Under the pieces are notes generated by a model. That model was not told where the DNA came from and searched no databases. It saw only the letters and a list, made by a program, of their open reading frames with translations. A stretch of 64,000 bases of DNA from Brugia malayi (Eukaryota; Nematoda; Chromadorea; Rhabditida; Onchocercidae). A program made the translations under genes and the position numbers. Of the stretch, positions 24,008-36,380 are shown in pieces; position 1 is the stretch's first letter, and each line of letters starts with the position of its first letter. The stretch is from the NCBI RefSeq assembly GCF_000002995.4, contig NW_025062477.1, positions 6,730,649 to 6,794,648 of the forward strand, given 5' to 3'.

Positions 24008-26240
24008 ATGACGCGTAAGCGCAGGAATGATAATTCAGGTAGTTCAGAGAAGTCACGCTCTTTAGGTAGTCGTCGATCCACTTCACCCTCAACTTCGCGT
24101 ACTCATTCTTCACGTTTTCATCCCACGCATTTCTCCACTTCTTATGGTTCCTTTTTTTTTCTTTTTTTTGACTGAGTAGTTGACTTAATCTTGTTCTTGG
24201 ATGTGATCGTTTACAGTAATCTTGTCTGAAATTGAGTCGTTCATTAGGCTTTTCAAACTTTATCCAAATGAGATGGCTTGGGATTTGATCTGCATCTTAC
24301 AGGTGTTGTAAATAACCATCTGAAAAAAAAACACTTCGTGTCAACTTTGAAGAGAAGTCATACAAAGGAGAAAACAGAAGAAAGTCGAAATTCATGCAGC
24401 AGACGTAGTTTGCAGAAAAGTAAGGCTTTCCTTCAGAAATTGAGCATGTTCCGATTGTCAGTCATGTAATTTCCTACTAGTTGACTTAATCTCATTTGCA
24501 TGACATTTGAGAAATACTGGTAATGAATGATTCAAATTTTATACAAGATTATTTGTATGATGATTAAAATCAATGACTGAAATCAAAATTCATACAAGAT
24601 TGCTGTAAACGGTCACATATCCAAGAGCAAGAAGTAAATGGTTCGAGGATTTCTCGATGCAGTTCTTTTTATTTTCAATTACTTTAAGTTTAACGAAAAT
24701 GTATGGTATAGCCTTCTCCTAAAAGTCTCTTGCTTGGTTTTGTCCTTATTGTACTGCCGTTCGTTTTTATTGATCCAGTGATTATTCTTTTCTTAGGGGT
24801 TATTAGAGAAAAGATTTACTTTATGAGAAACAGTGACGTGACAAATCCTCTTTGAAACAGTTGCATCATTTGGTTTCCTTACTGGTAACCAGATAGTAGT
24901 TGATAGTTGTTGGCAAAGACATTACTTTTTCAAGTGATTATTTGTCTTTTACATTGCAGGGATGGGGAAAGAGTTAAACGAAGGAATCGATAGGAAATTA
25001 TCAACTAGTAATACAAAGGAAGAAAGATTCAAAAGAAATCATTCGTAAGTTTTTTGGATTTGCTGATGTTTGAAAATTTCTTCGTAAATGGCCTTAAATC
25101 TGTCTAGACGCACGTATTTATACATTCAACCGACATATGTGATGAAGCACTCAAAATGTATCGTTGTGCACTTTCCAGTTTCTTAACTTCATACATTATT
25201 TTCCAGTGCTCAGCTACAAGATTCATTTGGTGAATACCTTCGTGGTGATCATGATAGCAAAGAAGAACCGAAGGTTGAAAAAGAGAAGCCTAATTTTGAA
25301 CCAAGCGGAAAATTAGCTGAAGATACCAATACTTATCGAGGTGTTCTTATCAAATACAATGAACCATCCGATGCACATATACCAAAATTACGTTGGCGTC
25401 TTTATCCTTTTAAGGTTGTACGTTGACATTTAAAAATTTTTCTGGTTTTAAGCAAAATGTAGAAATTATTACATTCATCATCCAGTTTTCATTAAGTTTT
25501 ATTATGGAACTAGTTCTTCACTGTTAGTTAACGCACTAAATCTTTTATGCTTCATTTGAGATTTTAAGATTTTCCCATTTTTATCGCATTATTAGCATTA
25601 AGCAAAGTAGAATGCAGAATGATATCACCTCGAATATTTACATTTACTACTTTTTTTTATGCCTTACTGTTATGAATGGGACAGGGCGATGAAGCATTAC
25701 CTGTGCTGTATATTCATCGACAATCAGCATATCTTATTGGACGTGATCGTAAAATCGCTGATCTTCCAGTGGATCATCCCAGTTGTTCCAAGCAGCATGC
25801 TGTCTTCCAGTATCGTCTTACTCCAAAAGATTTGCCTGATGGAACAACTGTAAAGCGTATACGACCTTACATAATAGATCTTGGTTCAGCGAATGGTACA
25901 TATCTTAATAATGAACGCATTGAATCACAGCGGTGAGTTTTTTTTTTTTGACTTCATTACGATGTTCTGAGTCTAATAAAATAATTTTAAAGATTCTTTG
26001 GATAACAAGCAATACAACATCTGTTCTCAATTTTGGTTGTCTTGAGCTTTGAGAGTTATGAGCAAATTCAGTCATCTTTTATCTCATATTATTCTATCTT
26101 TGTACAGATTCATAGAGTTGCGAGAGAAGGATGTATTGAAATTTGGATTCAGCACACGAGAATTTGTATTACTTAATGAGAAATCACATGATGAGGAGGA
26201 CGTGGAGACGGTAAAGAAGGTAGAGCTATCATCTTCCTGA
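24008..26240 (+). CDS. SNIP1: SNIP1 ortholog, FHA-domain nuclear protein
   Basis: SNIP1 is a nuclear spliceosome-associated protein whose FHA domain binds phospho-threonine ligands. Exons: 24008-24146, 24303-24419, 24960-25044, 25207-25414, 25685-25932, 26108-26240; 930 bases, 309 aa. Residues 1-110 are basic and Ser/Arg/Lys-rich. After the family-typical NTYRGVLIKYNEPSDA comes LRWRLYPFK, then the FHA domain (about 190-285) with its three marks: YLIGRD, a conserved SCSKQHAVFQYR strand, and DLGSANGTYLNN. The last two exons complete the domain, including FGFSTREFVLLNE. Exon 1 ends at a weak donor (TATG|GTTCC); earlier AG|GTAGT donors of the same phase would shorten the N terminus. Exon 2 rests on phase agreement only. 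Confidence 0.93.
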
Positions 26241-26564
26241 TATAGTTATTCGGGATTCATTTAATGTTTAAATTGTGTTTTATTCTGATTGAATTTTCTC
26301 AGGTCAAAAATTATAAGAGTTTACAAATTCTAGAAATTCAAGCTTTTGTTTTATATTATTTAGGCTTAAAATATGCGGAGACAAACGTTATTATGGATAA
26401 ATAGTAAGAAATGTGTTTCTTATGTGTTTTTCGTCTTTGTAAGGAATTTTTTTCACGAACTTTATGTTGTGATCAAAACTTTCTGATTTTTATTGTTTTG
26501 CTTGTTCTCTATGTCTTTTCTTTGTCTTTTTCTAACTTTCAGCTGTTTTTTTTTTTTGCTTTTG

Positions 26565-26570
26565 AATAAA
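26565..26570 (+). terminator. Poly(A) signal of SNIP1
   Basis: AATAAA, with further overlapping AATAAATAAA at 26577-26584, about 325 bases beyond the SNIP1 stop and just after a long T run. Confidence 0.55.
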
Positions 26571-28787
26571 AATTGAATAAATAAACAGAGTTACAGACAA
26601 AACTAAATCGTTTTTACTTTTTTCTTCCATAAAACCGAAAAGAATAAGAATTCAGTTTTACTACAGTTTTGGTATGGAAAAATAAGTAAACAAAAAACTT
26701 TTCGTGAAATTACCATTATTTGGGTAATGCGGTAAAGCGGTTTACCTATCAACGTATCTGTGAATCGCTAGTCACGTGAAAAGGCTGCGTTTTTAATTTT
26801 TTAATAGGTTCTATCAGTTTTTCAGGAATTCATACGAAGGAGTGGAAAATTTTATTTTGGAGTAAGACTGGACTATTTGAGAACATTGTAGATTACGCGT
26901 ATAATATGGCCACTGGGATATGGGAGAAAAGTTCCTACACAGGTTATGAGATGACTCAGGTTCATTTGGTTGCAGCAGTTGGTGATTTTAGTTTTGGTAC
27001 TAAGTTTTGGTACTATATTACGTTCAATTGTCACCTCATGTAAGGTTTATAGTCAGGCATTTTTGCGTCGAAAATCAAGGGAAGTAATATTTACTTTATT
27101 GAAGTGATAGCAAGTTATCACTAGTGATCACTTTGAATGTTAGACGATTTGTTTTGTGAGGTTTATTGGTTTTGGCTTATCACTGAGCGTAAACAAACTT
27201 CAGTTCTTTTTTTGAATTGCAATTTTAGGTGAAAATACGCTCATTTACAAGCGAACCAATAATGAAATCTACATGCTCTTCAGGGTTACTCCTCTGGAGA
27301 TAGAGATGCTTTGCAAAATGAAAAACATTAATGATCGATCGGATGGAAATTGAATGAATAGAGTACTGCAGCGATGTTTTACAATAATGACTCACTTGAA
27401 TCTCTCACTATCAAATGTTTCAGATATACCTTAATTATTAACATTTTGTAAATGTTCTGAATTTTTGACAGAATGCAATCCTATGTGAATGATTACATCA
27501 ATTATGATAACTGATAATTCGAGTAATTGCGGATGTATAGTATTATTAATGTAATGTGCATCATGACAAAATGAAATTAGCTTGGATTAAAAAATCAAAG
27601 TTAAATTCGTTAAAACAAATGCTATTGAAAAATGCTCAAGACAAAGAAGTAGTAATAATTAGTCGTGTCCGATTTTCAAAAATACATAAAATACGAGGCG
27701 AAGCGCTAATTTCTCATTTTAGCTTCAGTGCTCCATTTGTTTTGGTTTAACAAAACGTGTCTTCAATACTCACTAAATTTTCAAATTTTACAACACACTT
27801 TGCACTTTTTTAGTTATTTTCTCTTCGCCTTTCATTTCACATGTATCATTATTCTATTCAATTTACCTATGATAAGTAGTACTTCTTGGAAAAATTGCAG
27901 CAGATAAGTGTTTCTGTTCTCAGCCTTTGAATACACTTTATGAAACATTATCGCTTGGGGAGGGAGGAATTTATTCCGCCGTTTTATTTAGATATCAATG
28001 GAAGAAAGAAACCTACCGACCTGTTTTTTTGTTTGGTATGCTGATGTGTGGTCGATGTATCATTTAGTGCAGTTGATGAAAATAGAGTTGTCAGCCCGCC
28101 TTAGCAACAACAACAGCAGAATTAGTGGCAAAATTGTGCAAATTAATCGCTATTTCAGAATTTTATTGATTACTTTTATTAGTTATATATTTAATGGTTC
28201 ACTTAATTTAATCATACAGTCATTGAATTAATCACATACTTTTCCGATATTTGTTATTTCGTTGTTCATTTTCTGTAATTCTTTCGGGATAAATGAGACT
28301 TGATATTGTTAGATCGATTTGTTATTTGTAATTATTGATTTCATTTACACCATTATGATAGAAAGGGAGGTGCAGACGAGGTTACAAATGAAATTAGAGA
28401 TATTTTGGATTGTGGTAAGAAATTAAGGCATTTGGCGATTTTCCGGGAAGATGCAATTCATTTTATTTTAATTTTCTCTTTAGGACATCTTGATATGGTA
28501 AAACTAACGTAAAAGGAAACATCCCATCCTTGCTTAATTGTAGGTTTCTTGTGGTCCCCTGACTTGCACCGATTACGTACGAATATTGCATTTCCCAGTC
28601 CTAATAAATTCAGGCTTTATGGAAAAGGGATTTATTTATCTGTTTCACTCGCAACTGCAGCTGACTGACCTCAAAATATCACTCATTTGTCACTGTGACC
28701 AGCATGACTAATGCCGGATTTTCTCTTTGCTCGCATCTATGTCGACAATATTCAGAGAATTTTGTTTGTCACCAACCATACGACGCA

Positions 28788-29042
28788 TCAAGAATGTTGG
28801 TGTAACAATTTTTTATCACAAGTCCTGAGGTAAGACAAGCGATAGTGGTAATTCATTTGCTTGGAGAACATCATAATTCTTTGAGGAGCAATCTGGTTTG
28901 CTGCATAATAAATTTTGAGTGTCCGTGAAGATAACTTCTTAAATGATTTCTTCCATAGAAGTGAGTATGAAGTTGTGCTGTATGCGTGAGAAACATGATT
29001 AGCAATAGCTTGTCGTCTATGGCCAAGCAATTCAGTAGCCAT
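28788..29042 (-). other. Coding-like minus-strand ORF, unknown
   Basis: A true ATG at 29042 opens 84 codons (MATELLGHRRQAIANHV onward). Amino-acid composition is balanced and codon choice resembles the real genes nearby, unlike most shadow frames. No family was recognised and no consistent splice partners were found. It could be a small gene, an exon, or a decayed fragment. Confidence 0.25.
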
Positions 29043-30258
29043 GTATTTGTGGATTTCCGATATTGAGGCTATGCTTCGACAGGGCGGAACTCAAACGTTG
29101 CACGCCCAGTGAAGTGAAGTGACTCAAATGGCAGCTGAGAAATGCACGCTATATGCATTTCGCAGCTGCACTCCTGCTGTCCAAGCCTGAATTCTCAAAG
29201 ACTTTCCTTTTCCAAGCAAGTCTTTTTTCTATTATCCATTACTGGCATCCCTCACTCTTCAAAGGTAGCACTAATGAGTGATTTCAAGGGCAGGAGGAAA
29301 AGTGCAAACAGGCAGATAGAGGATGAGGACAAGGAGTGACAGGACCAGCTTTCCATTTCATCAGATCATTGAATTCATTTGGCAGTTTTCTATCCATTTA
29401 CTGATTAATATTCCGGAAATCGTCGTTAAGCGCAATCACACATATTCTTAAACGGTCACTCCTGTTAACTGTTTTGTTTTGTTTTTTTTCATCTATTACA
29501 GTTGTTTTTTATTTGTAATTTCTTAGTGCCTCAAACTTTCAACAACTGAAATTAATTGGTTAATAATTTAATTCTGCTAATCCGTCAACTTTAAGTTGCA
29601 TGTCTTGATATTTGACTGGTATTTAAATATCTGGAATATCTTCTTTGTTGTTAATACTTGCAACTGGTAGTGATCAGAGATTACTAACAACGAATCTGTG
29701 CTCCCAGTTCGCAAATATATTAATCGTATTTATTATGAATTGTTGCTTCTTTGCTTGCCCTCGCTCACTTCATCGTTATTTCTAAAAAATCAGCTGTATT
29801 TCTTAAATTGCTTAGAATTATTTTTTCAATGTATTTGTAAATCTTCTTATAAATGTTATGAGCACTGACTTGTAATGATGATACTCTTATTAAATGTTGG
29901 ATTAAGCAGAAAGTAAAATTCATACTGTTTTGACTCTTCAGTCGATTGTGAACGAGGTTATTGTGATATGGCACTTCTTGGCAACTTTCAAATAAGAGGA
30001 TAGAGTTTGGATGAAACGACTGATTCGAAAGGTGTAAGTTAAATTTCATTCCTGCTATTAATGGATAACGAGAGAAATTTGGGATATACCATCGTCTTGC
30101 GGTATTTATTTTCTCAATTTAAAACGTTCTTATTAATCCATAGTTAACTGTTTTAAGCTAAGGCTTATTCAAATTTTCATTTGTCACTAGTCGATAATCG
30201 TAGTCTTACTAGTCTCTTACTCTTACTCTTATCTGGATAGCCAGAGCAAAGTATATAC

Positions 30259-30278
30259 ATATATATATATATATATAT
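30259..30278. repeat. (AT)n microsatellite
   Basis: Uninterrupted run of AT units. Confidence 0.9.
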
Positions 30279-31402
30279 GTTTGCGTGCACACACATACGT
30301 TGCAATTTTAAGGAATTTCAGTGATTAAAAACTGAAATGAAACATGATGTTTCTAATCCTTCATTTTTCTTTTATTTGTTTCTTCTACATCAAGATTTAA
30401 GTGGAAGCGTTAATAACTTGGCGCTTTTGTTTGTGCTTCCTTCGATCCTCCTTTTACCTCCTTTTTCTACTCCATTAAGTACTTTTTACCGTAGCAAACA
30501 GCAGTGAAATTATTTGTAACTGATAAATCGCTCTAAAACCTACTATGGAACAGGATGCTTTTTTGCAACATAGTTTCAGTTGCAACGTTTGAAAATTATA
30601 ACTGTAATGACTTCGAAACGTCAACTGTAAATCTAACTATGACTATTCCTGTATTCATTTCATACGATTTGAGGCAAAAGCAGTCTTATTAATTTAGAAG
30701 GTACTCTAAATTTATTCAGCCTGAAGAAATAAAAAATAAGTAATAACTGAACTGAATGAGTAATTCTGAACCACAGTTTCTTGCTGTCAACAAGTTACTC
30801 GATGGGAATACATATAAATTGAATCCCTCATGATCAATCAATTATTTTGAATCACGGAAGCTACTTCACGCGGTTTCTGATGCTTAATTTGTAAAGGTAA
30901 TACTTCATTTTTATGCCATATTTTCTCCGTCGATTATGTCCTTACTCTTTAAATAATTATCCGTTTCTGTAACTATTTAAACTCATGTCTCAATTATAAA
31001 AGGTAGTTTAAACTTTTCTAGGAAGGTTTTAAGTTCATTATAAATTCATTATTAGGATATTTGACATCTGAAGAAACTCATATGATATCCTTCCAAGTTA
31101 TTAGTCATCTTCGTTCTGTATTGATCTATTCTTTGTCATATTCTTTGTCACTCTGCCATTGCAATAAGATAAAATTTTTATAAAAACATCATTTCGAAAT
31201 TCAAGGTGGAACATCCATAATTACGTAAATGTTGTACGTTGTGATTTGGTCGCTGAAAATTTGCCTCTCAGCGAGCTGATGCTGTGAACATATATTTTTC
31301 CGTGAAAATGCGACATAGTTAGATGCCGTATACATCATATCATAGACTTTTGACAAAAATCCCATTTGGATTTCCGGAATATCTGGTTATATATGCCGTC
31401 GA

Positions 31403-31449
31403 AATCACATCGAATAGTAAGGTAATATAGCATATCAATAACTAGATAT
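31403..31449. repeat. Local imperfect duplication, copy A
   Basis: About 45 bases containing CACATCGAATAGTAAGGTAA and a following ATATCAATAACTAGATA stretch; a close second copy lies about 210 bases downstream. Confidence 0.7.
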
Positions 31450-31615
31450 GCGCCACAGATAATTCAGAACTGAAAGTTTAGTATCTTTGCAGGTTTTTAC
31501 TTTATTACATTTTTCGGATGGATTTTAGAAACGACATCTCTTAGAAAAGAGATCCGTGAACTCTTTTGAATTGATCTTTGGGAGAGCTCTTTGATATCCT
31601 CGAGGATTCATATCC

Positions 31616-31658
31616 CATCACATCGAACAGTAAGGTAATAGAATATCAATAACTAGAT
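31616..31658. repeat. Local imperfect duplication, copy B
   Basis: Second copy of the 31403-31449 segment with a few substitutions and a short deletion. Confidence 0.7.
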
Positions 31659-31745
31659 AAAGAAGAAGAAAGTGAAAAGGATGTGGTCAGTTTAGAGAAG
31701 AATTTTCTGAGAGAAGAAATTAATACTGTTATGAAAGAAAGAAAA

Positions 31746-31748
<3 letters not shown>

Positions 31749-31776
<28 letters not shown>

Positions 31777-31777
31777 G
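31749..31777. repeat. (AT)n microsatellite
   Basis: About 14 AT units. Confidence 0.9.
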
Positions 31778-32203
31778 ACTTTTTTCCGTTTTTCAAATCT
31801 ATTTATTTTGTTTTCTGACTTTTGCGTTTTGTTCCTTTTCTTAAACTGAAACTCTATATATGCATGCAAGATATACATGAATAGTATTAGTTATTCTGAA
31901 ATTTTGACAAAAAAATCGATAATTTTTATTCTCAAGCTTCCATATAAATGTAGGACGAAGAATGCAATCAGTGCTTTCCACTTATTCCAGGCAACACAAC
32001 TTTTTTTCCTTCTACACTTTAATTCGTAGGAAGTGGTATTTCTTTGTACTTAGGCAATGAAACTTTCTTCATTTGTGATGATGATAATAAGTTCGCTCAT
32101 TAATTCACAAAAGTACAATTTCATTTTTCCTTCAAGTTAAAAAAGTATTTTCTCCTCTTTTTCGAAGTAGGAGCTTATTATTTTTCACGTGAAGGTAAAT
32201 TTG

Positions 32204-32517
32204 AGCCTTTACTTCGCTCATTAGTGTATCTTACGTGTAAAGCTTTCACTTTGCTGATTAGTGTATCTTACGTGTAAAGCTTTCACTTTGCTGATTAGTG
32301 TATCTTACGTGTAAAGCTTTCACTTTGCTGATTAGTGTATCTTACGTGTAAAGCTTTCACTTTGCTGATTAGTGTATCTTACGTGTAAAGCTTTCACTTT
32401 GCTGATTAGTGTATCTTACGTGTAAAGCTTTCACTTTGCTGATTAGTGTATCTTACGTGTAAAGCTTTCATTTTGCTGATTAGTGTATCTTACGTGTAAA
32501 GCCTGCACTTCGTTGAT
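32204..32517. repeat. 37-bp tandem repeat (minisatellite), 8 units
   Basis: Eight units start at 32221, 32258, 32295, 32332, 32369, 32406, 32443 and 32480, each with GTGTATCTTACGTGTAAAGC; the core units are identical, and the last two carry single changes. Diverged half-units flank the array. Period 37 bases throughout. It is non-coding and lies about 0.8 kb upstream of tppp-1. Confidence 0.95.
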
Positions 32518-33285
32518 TTACTTACACTGTATTCAAATTTACATAATGGGTATTGTGACGAGGACAGACTTCATTTCTGTTTTCAATAAAATTTATATGT
32601 TGCATTTTTTTTGACCTAGGCGAATATTTATTCTGTTTACATTAATAGTCAAAAGTCATTTTTCTATTATTCGGACGCAATATTAGATCTTCCGCATACT
32701 CATATTTTAAGGCTTTACCCTTCGAATAGTATAGATAAACGAAACAAAATGAAACATGAGCCATTTATTGGAAAAAGCGGAAATCATTAACTGCGATTGC
32801 TATTATAATCTATAGCTTTCACAATTTGCATAAAAGATGTTTATAATATAAAGGAAATAAAAGCAACTTAGTGGAGAATGATCTGCCACTTCTTAAATGT
32901 AGAAATGATGAAGTGATTTCTGGAAAACATTAAACATTACGATGCACTGGATATTAAGAAAGTTACAATTTGGAATGGAACTTTGTAATTTCTGACTGGC
33001 AGAAGAAAAAAAGGCATAAGAGTTGAATAATTCGTTTGTCTAAATTCATCTCTCATTTTATTGTCAGTTGTCACAGTTCTTACGACGATGCAATTATCGT
33101 TCTTTACGAATCCAACTTATTTTATACCATCAAATTTCAATTATTATTATTATTTTTTTGTTGAACTTTTCAAAAACACGCATTATGAATTTTATTTCAG
33201 TTATGTCGTTGCGCCGTTTCATTTTGCAGTAGTTTAAATTTTCCTAAGATATCTGGGTTTTCCAGGGTTTTCACCAGAAAAAAGT

Positions 33286-35166
33286 ATGTCTGAAAAACAG
33301 GAATACAAATTCAAATGGGACGGGAAAGAAATAAAACATCGGTAAGTGTTTTTTTTTTTTCTTTTTTTTCCTTACTATAAGAATTGACTTCATTCACAAT
33401 TATGTTTTGCACATAGCAATAAGACTGATGCATGAATCCAGTAGCTTAAAAAGGAACTAGCAAAAAGTTTGAAAAATGGTGCCATTTTTACTATAGAATT
33501 TTAATTTTCAGTGCTGTCTATTGTACACTTCAAATTAAGAATTTTTGCAACCACTTTTTTAACCTTTTGAAACTATTTTCTTTAGTTCTTCCGCATTTTT
33601 GCCTGCTGATAATCAAACTATTTATTGCTTTTGAGAGTATAAAATTACTTTTTTTTTTTATCGAAGGTTTAATATTTTATTTATAGAAATTTTTTTTTAA
33701 TGGAAGAGTTTTAGATTTTTTATAAAAGAATCCTCACATATTTATATCTAATTTGTGTTTGACAAATAAAGAAAATTATGTACTATTCGATTACTATTAT
33801 TACATACTTTTCGTAGGTAATAATAGTAAAGTTGCTTCATTCCAGTTAAGAACAATTAATTAGCGATTTCATTAGCGACTAAATTACAGGTGGGAAGGTT
33901 TCGTAAAATTTGGCAATGCGTCAGCGGTAGAAATGACGGGGAAGAATTTCGATAAGTGGTTGAAAGATGGGGGAGTGATTGATAACAAAAATATCACTAC
34001 AACAATGACTGGAATCGCCTTCTCGAAAATTACTGGGTGAAGCTTCTTCGTTGATTCTTAAATTCGTACGAATGCCTGACTTTGACTACAATGTTCCCTT
34101 CAGTTTCGTTTTTTCTCTACTTTTTAAAGTTAATTTCAATGCCAAAAAAGTGAAGTCCACGACATCGTAAGCGGAAAATATCTTCAGGTATAAATACGCC
34201 TCCTTTTATCACCAAAGGAAAGCAAGGTATCTATCTATATGTGTAAAATCAAGAATCAGCTAAAGATATTGGAAGAAATATGAGAAATATGTCTGAGTAG
34301 GAAGTAGAAATTAATTGCTGGCTGAAGTTACCAAAAACATCTGGTTTAGTCCTTGTTTTGCATCAAATACACAAAACAGTTCATGGAACACAAACAAGTG
34401 CATGCATTTTAAAAATAAAAAAAGATTTTCTTTTTAAAAACCAAATTTTCTGTCCTCTTTTTTCAATTGTCCCGTGGTTTTCAGATCTAAAAAAAAAGCA
34501 AATTTCAACGAGACGAAAGATGTATTAGTAGCAGTTGCGGAAGATCGAGCACGAACAACCAAAAAGGATCCACAAGTATTAAAATCCGCATAGTTTTTTT
34601 TTTTTTTTTTTTTCCCAATTGCTTCTTTTAGCTCTCTTTCTAATTCCCAAGTTTAATTTCCAAATCCAAAAATTGTGAATTTGAAATTATTGGATGAATT
34701 GAGTGGGAAATGAGATTCAATTCTTCAAAATTTTCTAAAAAACTTCTCATTTAAAAACTAGATTTTCTGTTTTCTAGTTAAACAGTTATATTGTAAATGA
34801 AGAATGAAAATTTCACTGACATTTTCGACGTTTCGAAATATTTGATAACAAGTATTCCTGATTCATTCTTTCTTCCGACTTCCTTTTAAAATTTCTTAAT
34901 TTCAGGAGGAACTGGATTTCATCATTGAAAAACTGTCAAAATTAGAAGCTCCATCACTTAAAGGTGTCGCTAAAGCATCTGCTGATGGTGTGTACAATCG
35001 CTTAACGGACCATACCAAATATACCGGTTCACATAAGGAACGTTTCGATGCTGAGGGCAAAGGACGTGGAAAACTTGGCAGGGAGGATATCGTCGAGCAA
35101 ACCGGTTATGTAGCAGCTTATAAGAATAAGGACACCTATGATAAACTCCATAAAAACATTCAATGA
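33286..35166 (+). CDS. tppp-1: Tubulin polymerization-promoting protein (p25-alpha)
   Basis: TPPP proteins bind and bundle microtubules. Exons 33286-33341, 33890-34036, 34485-34575 and 34906-35166 join in frame to 184 aa, the size of short TPPP forms. The p25-alpha domain shows FVKFGN, MTGKNFDKWLKD, TGIAFSKITG and FIIEKLSKLEAPSLKG. The C-terminal p25 signature follows: GVYNRLTDHTKYTGSHKERF, then a GKGRGKLGR glycine motif and ending TGYVAAYKNKDTYD. The N terminus is short, without the disordered extension of vertebrate TPPP1. A splice acceptor (GGGTTTTCCAG) lies just upstream of the ATG, compatible with trans-splicing. In C. elegans, from memory, tppp-1 is also next to the SNIP1, ric-19 and rpl-13 genes. 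Confidence 0.96.
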
Positions 35167-36380
35167 TCTCATACTATTCATGAGAACATTTCTAGGTCTT
35201 TTATCAGCCACCAGCATATGATAACATCTACTGGAGGAAGTAGTTTTGAAATTGCATACAAAAACTGTGTTAAATTTAGAGAAGCCTGAACATTAAGGCA
35301 GTCTTTATTTTTTTGTGTTGCACAAAAAATGCCTTGTGGAACTGATCGTAATATTTGGCTGTCCTCACACTTCATGGAAGAGTTTACACTAATATTTGCA
35401 ATATCAAGACGTATTTCATTTAGCAACTCAACAACTAATGTGTATAATTTGCTCGTATACGGACATTTCAGGAAAGACGTTTTGTACAATTTGTTAGAAC
35501 AAGACACTAAAACAAAACGTAGACTTTTACGATTTGATTGCAATTTTGGTAGAATCACAACGCTAAGGCTGTAAAGTGAGCAAAATTCATTGCGATAGTT
35601 CTAACCAGAAAATACATCTACAGGTCTCATCAATTTCGATTTGATCCATATTATACTTAGCATGAGCAAACAATAACTTCCCAAATTTTTTGTAAATTCC
35701 CGGATTTTCTAGTTATATCCTTCCTTCCCATCACATGTTTGCTCTTGCCTAAGAAAATTTGTGCCAAAATATTGTAGCTCTTCGTTTGCTACATATTTCT
35801 TGTGATTATTCATATGCTATGTACTGTGTATTCCTGACCTTTTTGTCAAAACCGAACTTTTCCAATCAAAACAAAGAACGAAACCTAATCAATAATTCAC
35901 GTCTTCGTGAATTTTCATATAAACGTTTTCGTGAATGATGCCGCCAGCATTTCTGTGTATTTATAACTCTATGCCTTGAAAATTGTTTACGAGAGACGTT
36001 GTTTACGTCATGATCGGCATTCCTACTCCTGTCAAGCAATTTCATTAAAATGGAAAACTTCGAAAACTGCGTATCATACTCTGTGAGTGGAATAAATTGA
36101 GTAATCAGAAACTTGCAGTATTCACATCTTTAAAGTACACATATTAACCATGCACTCATACCATTTACCTTCCATAAAAGCGCAAGATAATCGTATGATA
36201 TCTGTTGAGCAGTGCGCTTCTCCGCATCATATAAAGTTTAAATGAAAGTTCTTTTAAAAGTCTTCAGAAAAAAAGAAAGGAAAGTTGAATATGCAGGTTT
36301 TCAAAAATATAACAGAAAAAGTAACAATTTTTATCAAAAAACAATTCAAAATACAACCAAATTGTTGTCCTCAGAAATAT
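35167..36380. other. Convergent intergenic region, tppp-1 / rpl-13
   Basis: Holds the two 3' UTRs. Long overlapping open frames occur on both strands at 35178-35574 but neither has an ATG at its long end or a recognisable product, so they are left out. Confidence 0.5.

Larger units (their letters stand above)
26585..33285. other. Gene-poor interval between SNIP1 and tppp-1
   Basis: About 6.7 kb with no gene that can be firmly supported. It holds one coding-like minus-strand frame (28788-29042), two (TA)n tracts, a pair of local 45-base duplications near 31.4 and 31.6 kb, and a 37-bp tandem array. The right end should contain the tppp-1 promoter. Confidence 0.5.

Noticed and set aside
35178..35558. 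126-codon minus-strand frame
   Set aside because: It begins at GTG, not ATG; it lies in the tppp-1 3' region, overlaps an equally long plus-strand frame and matches no family.
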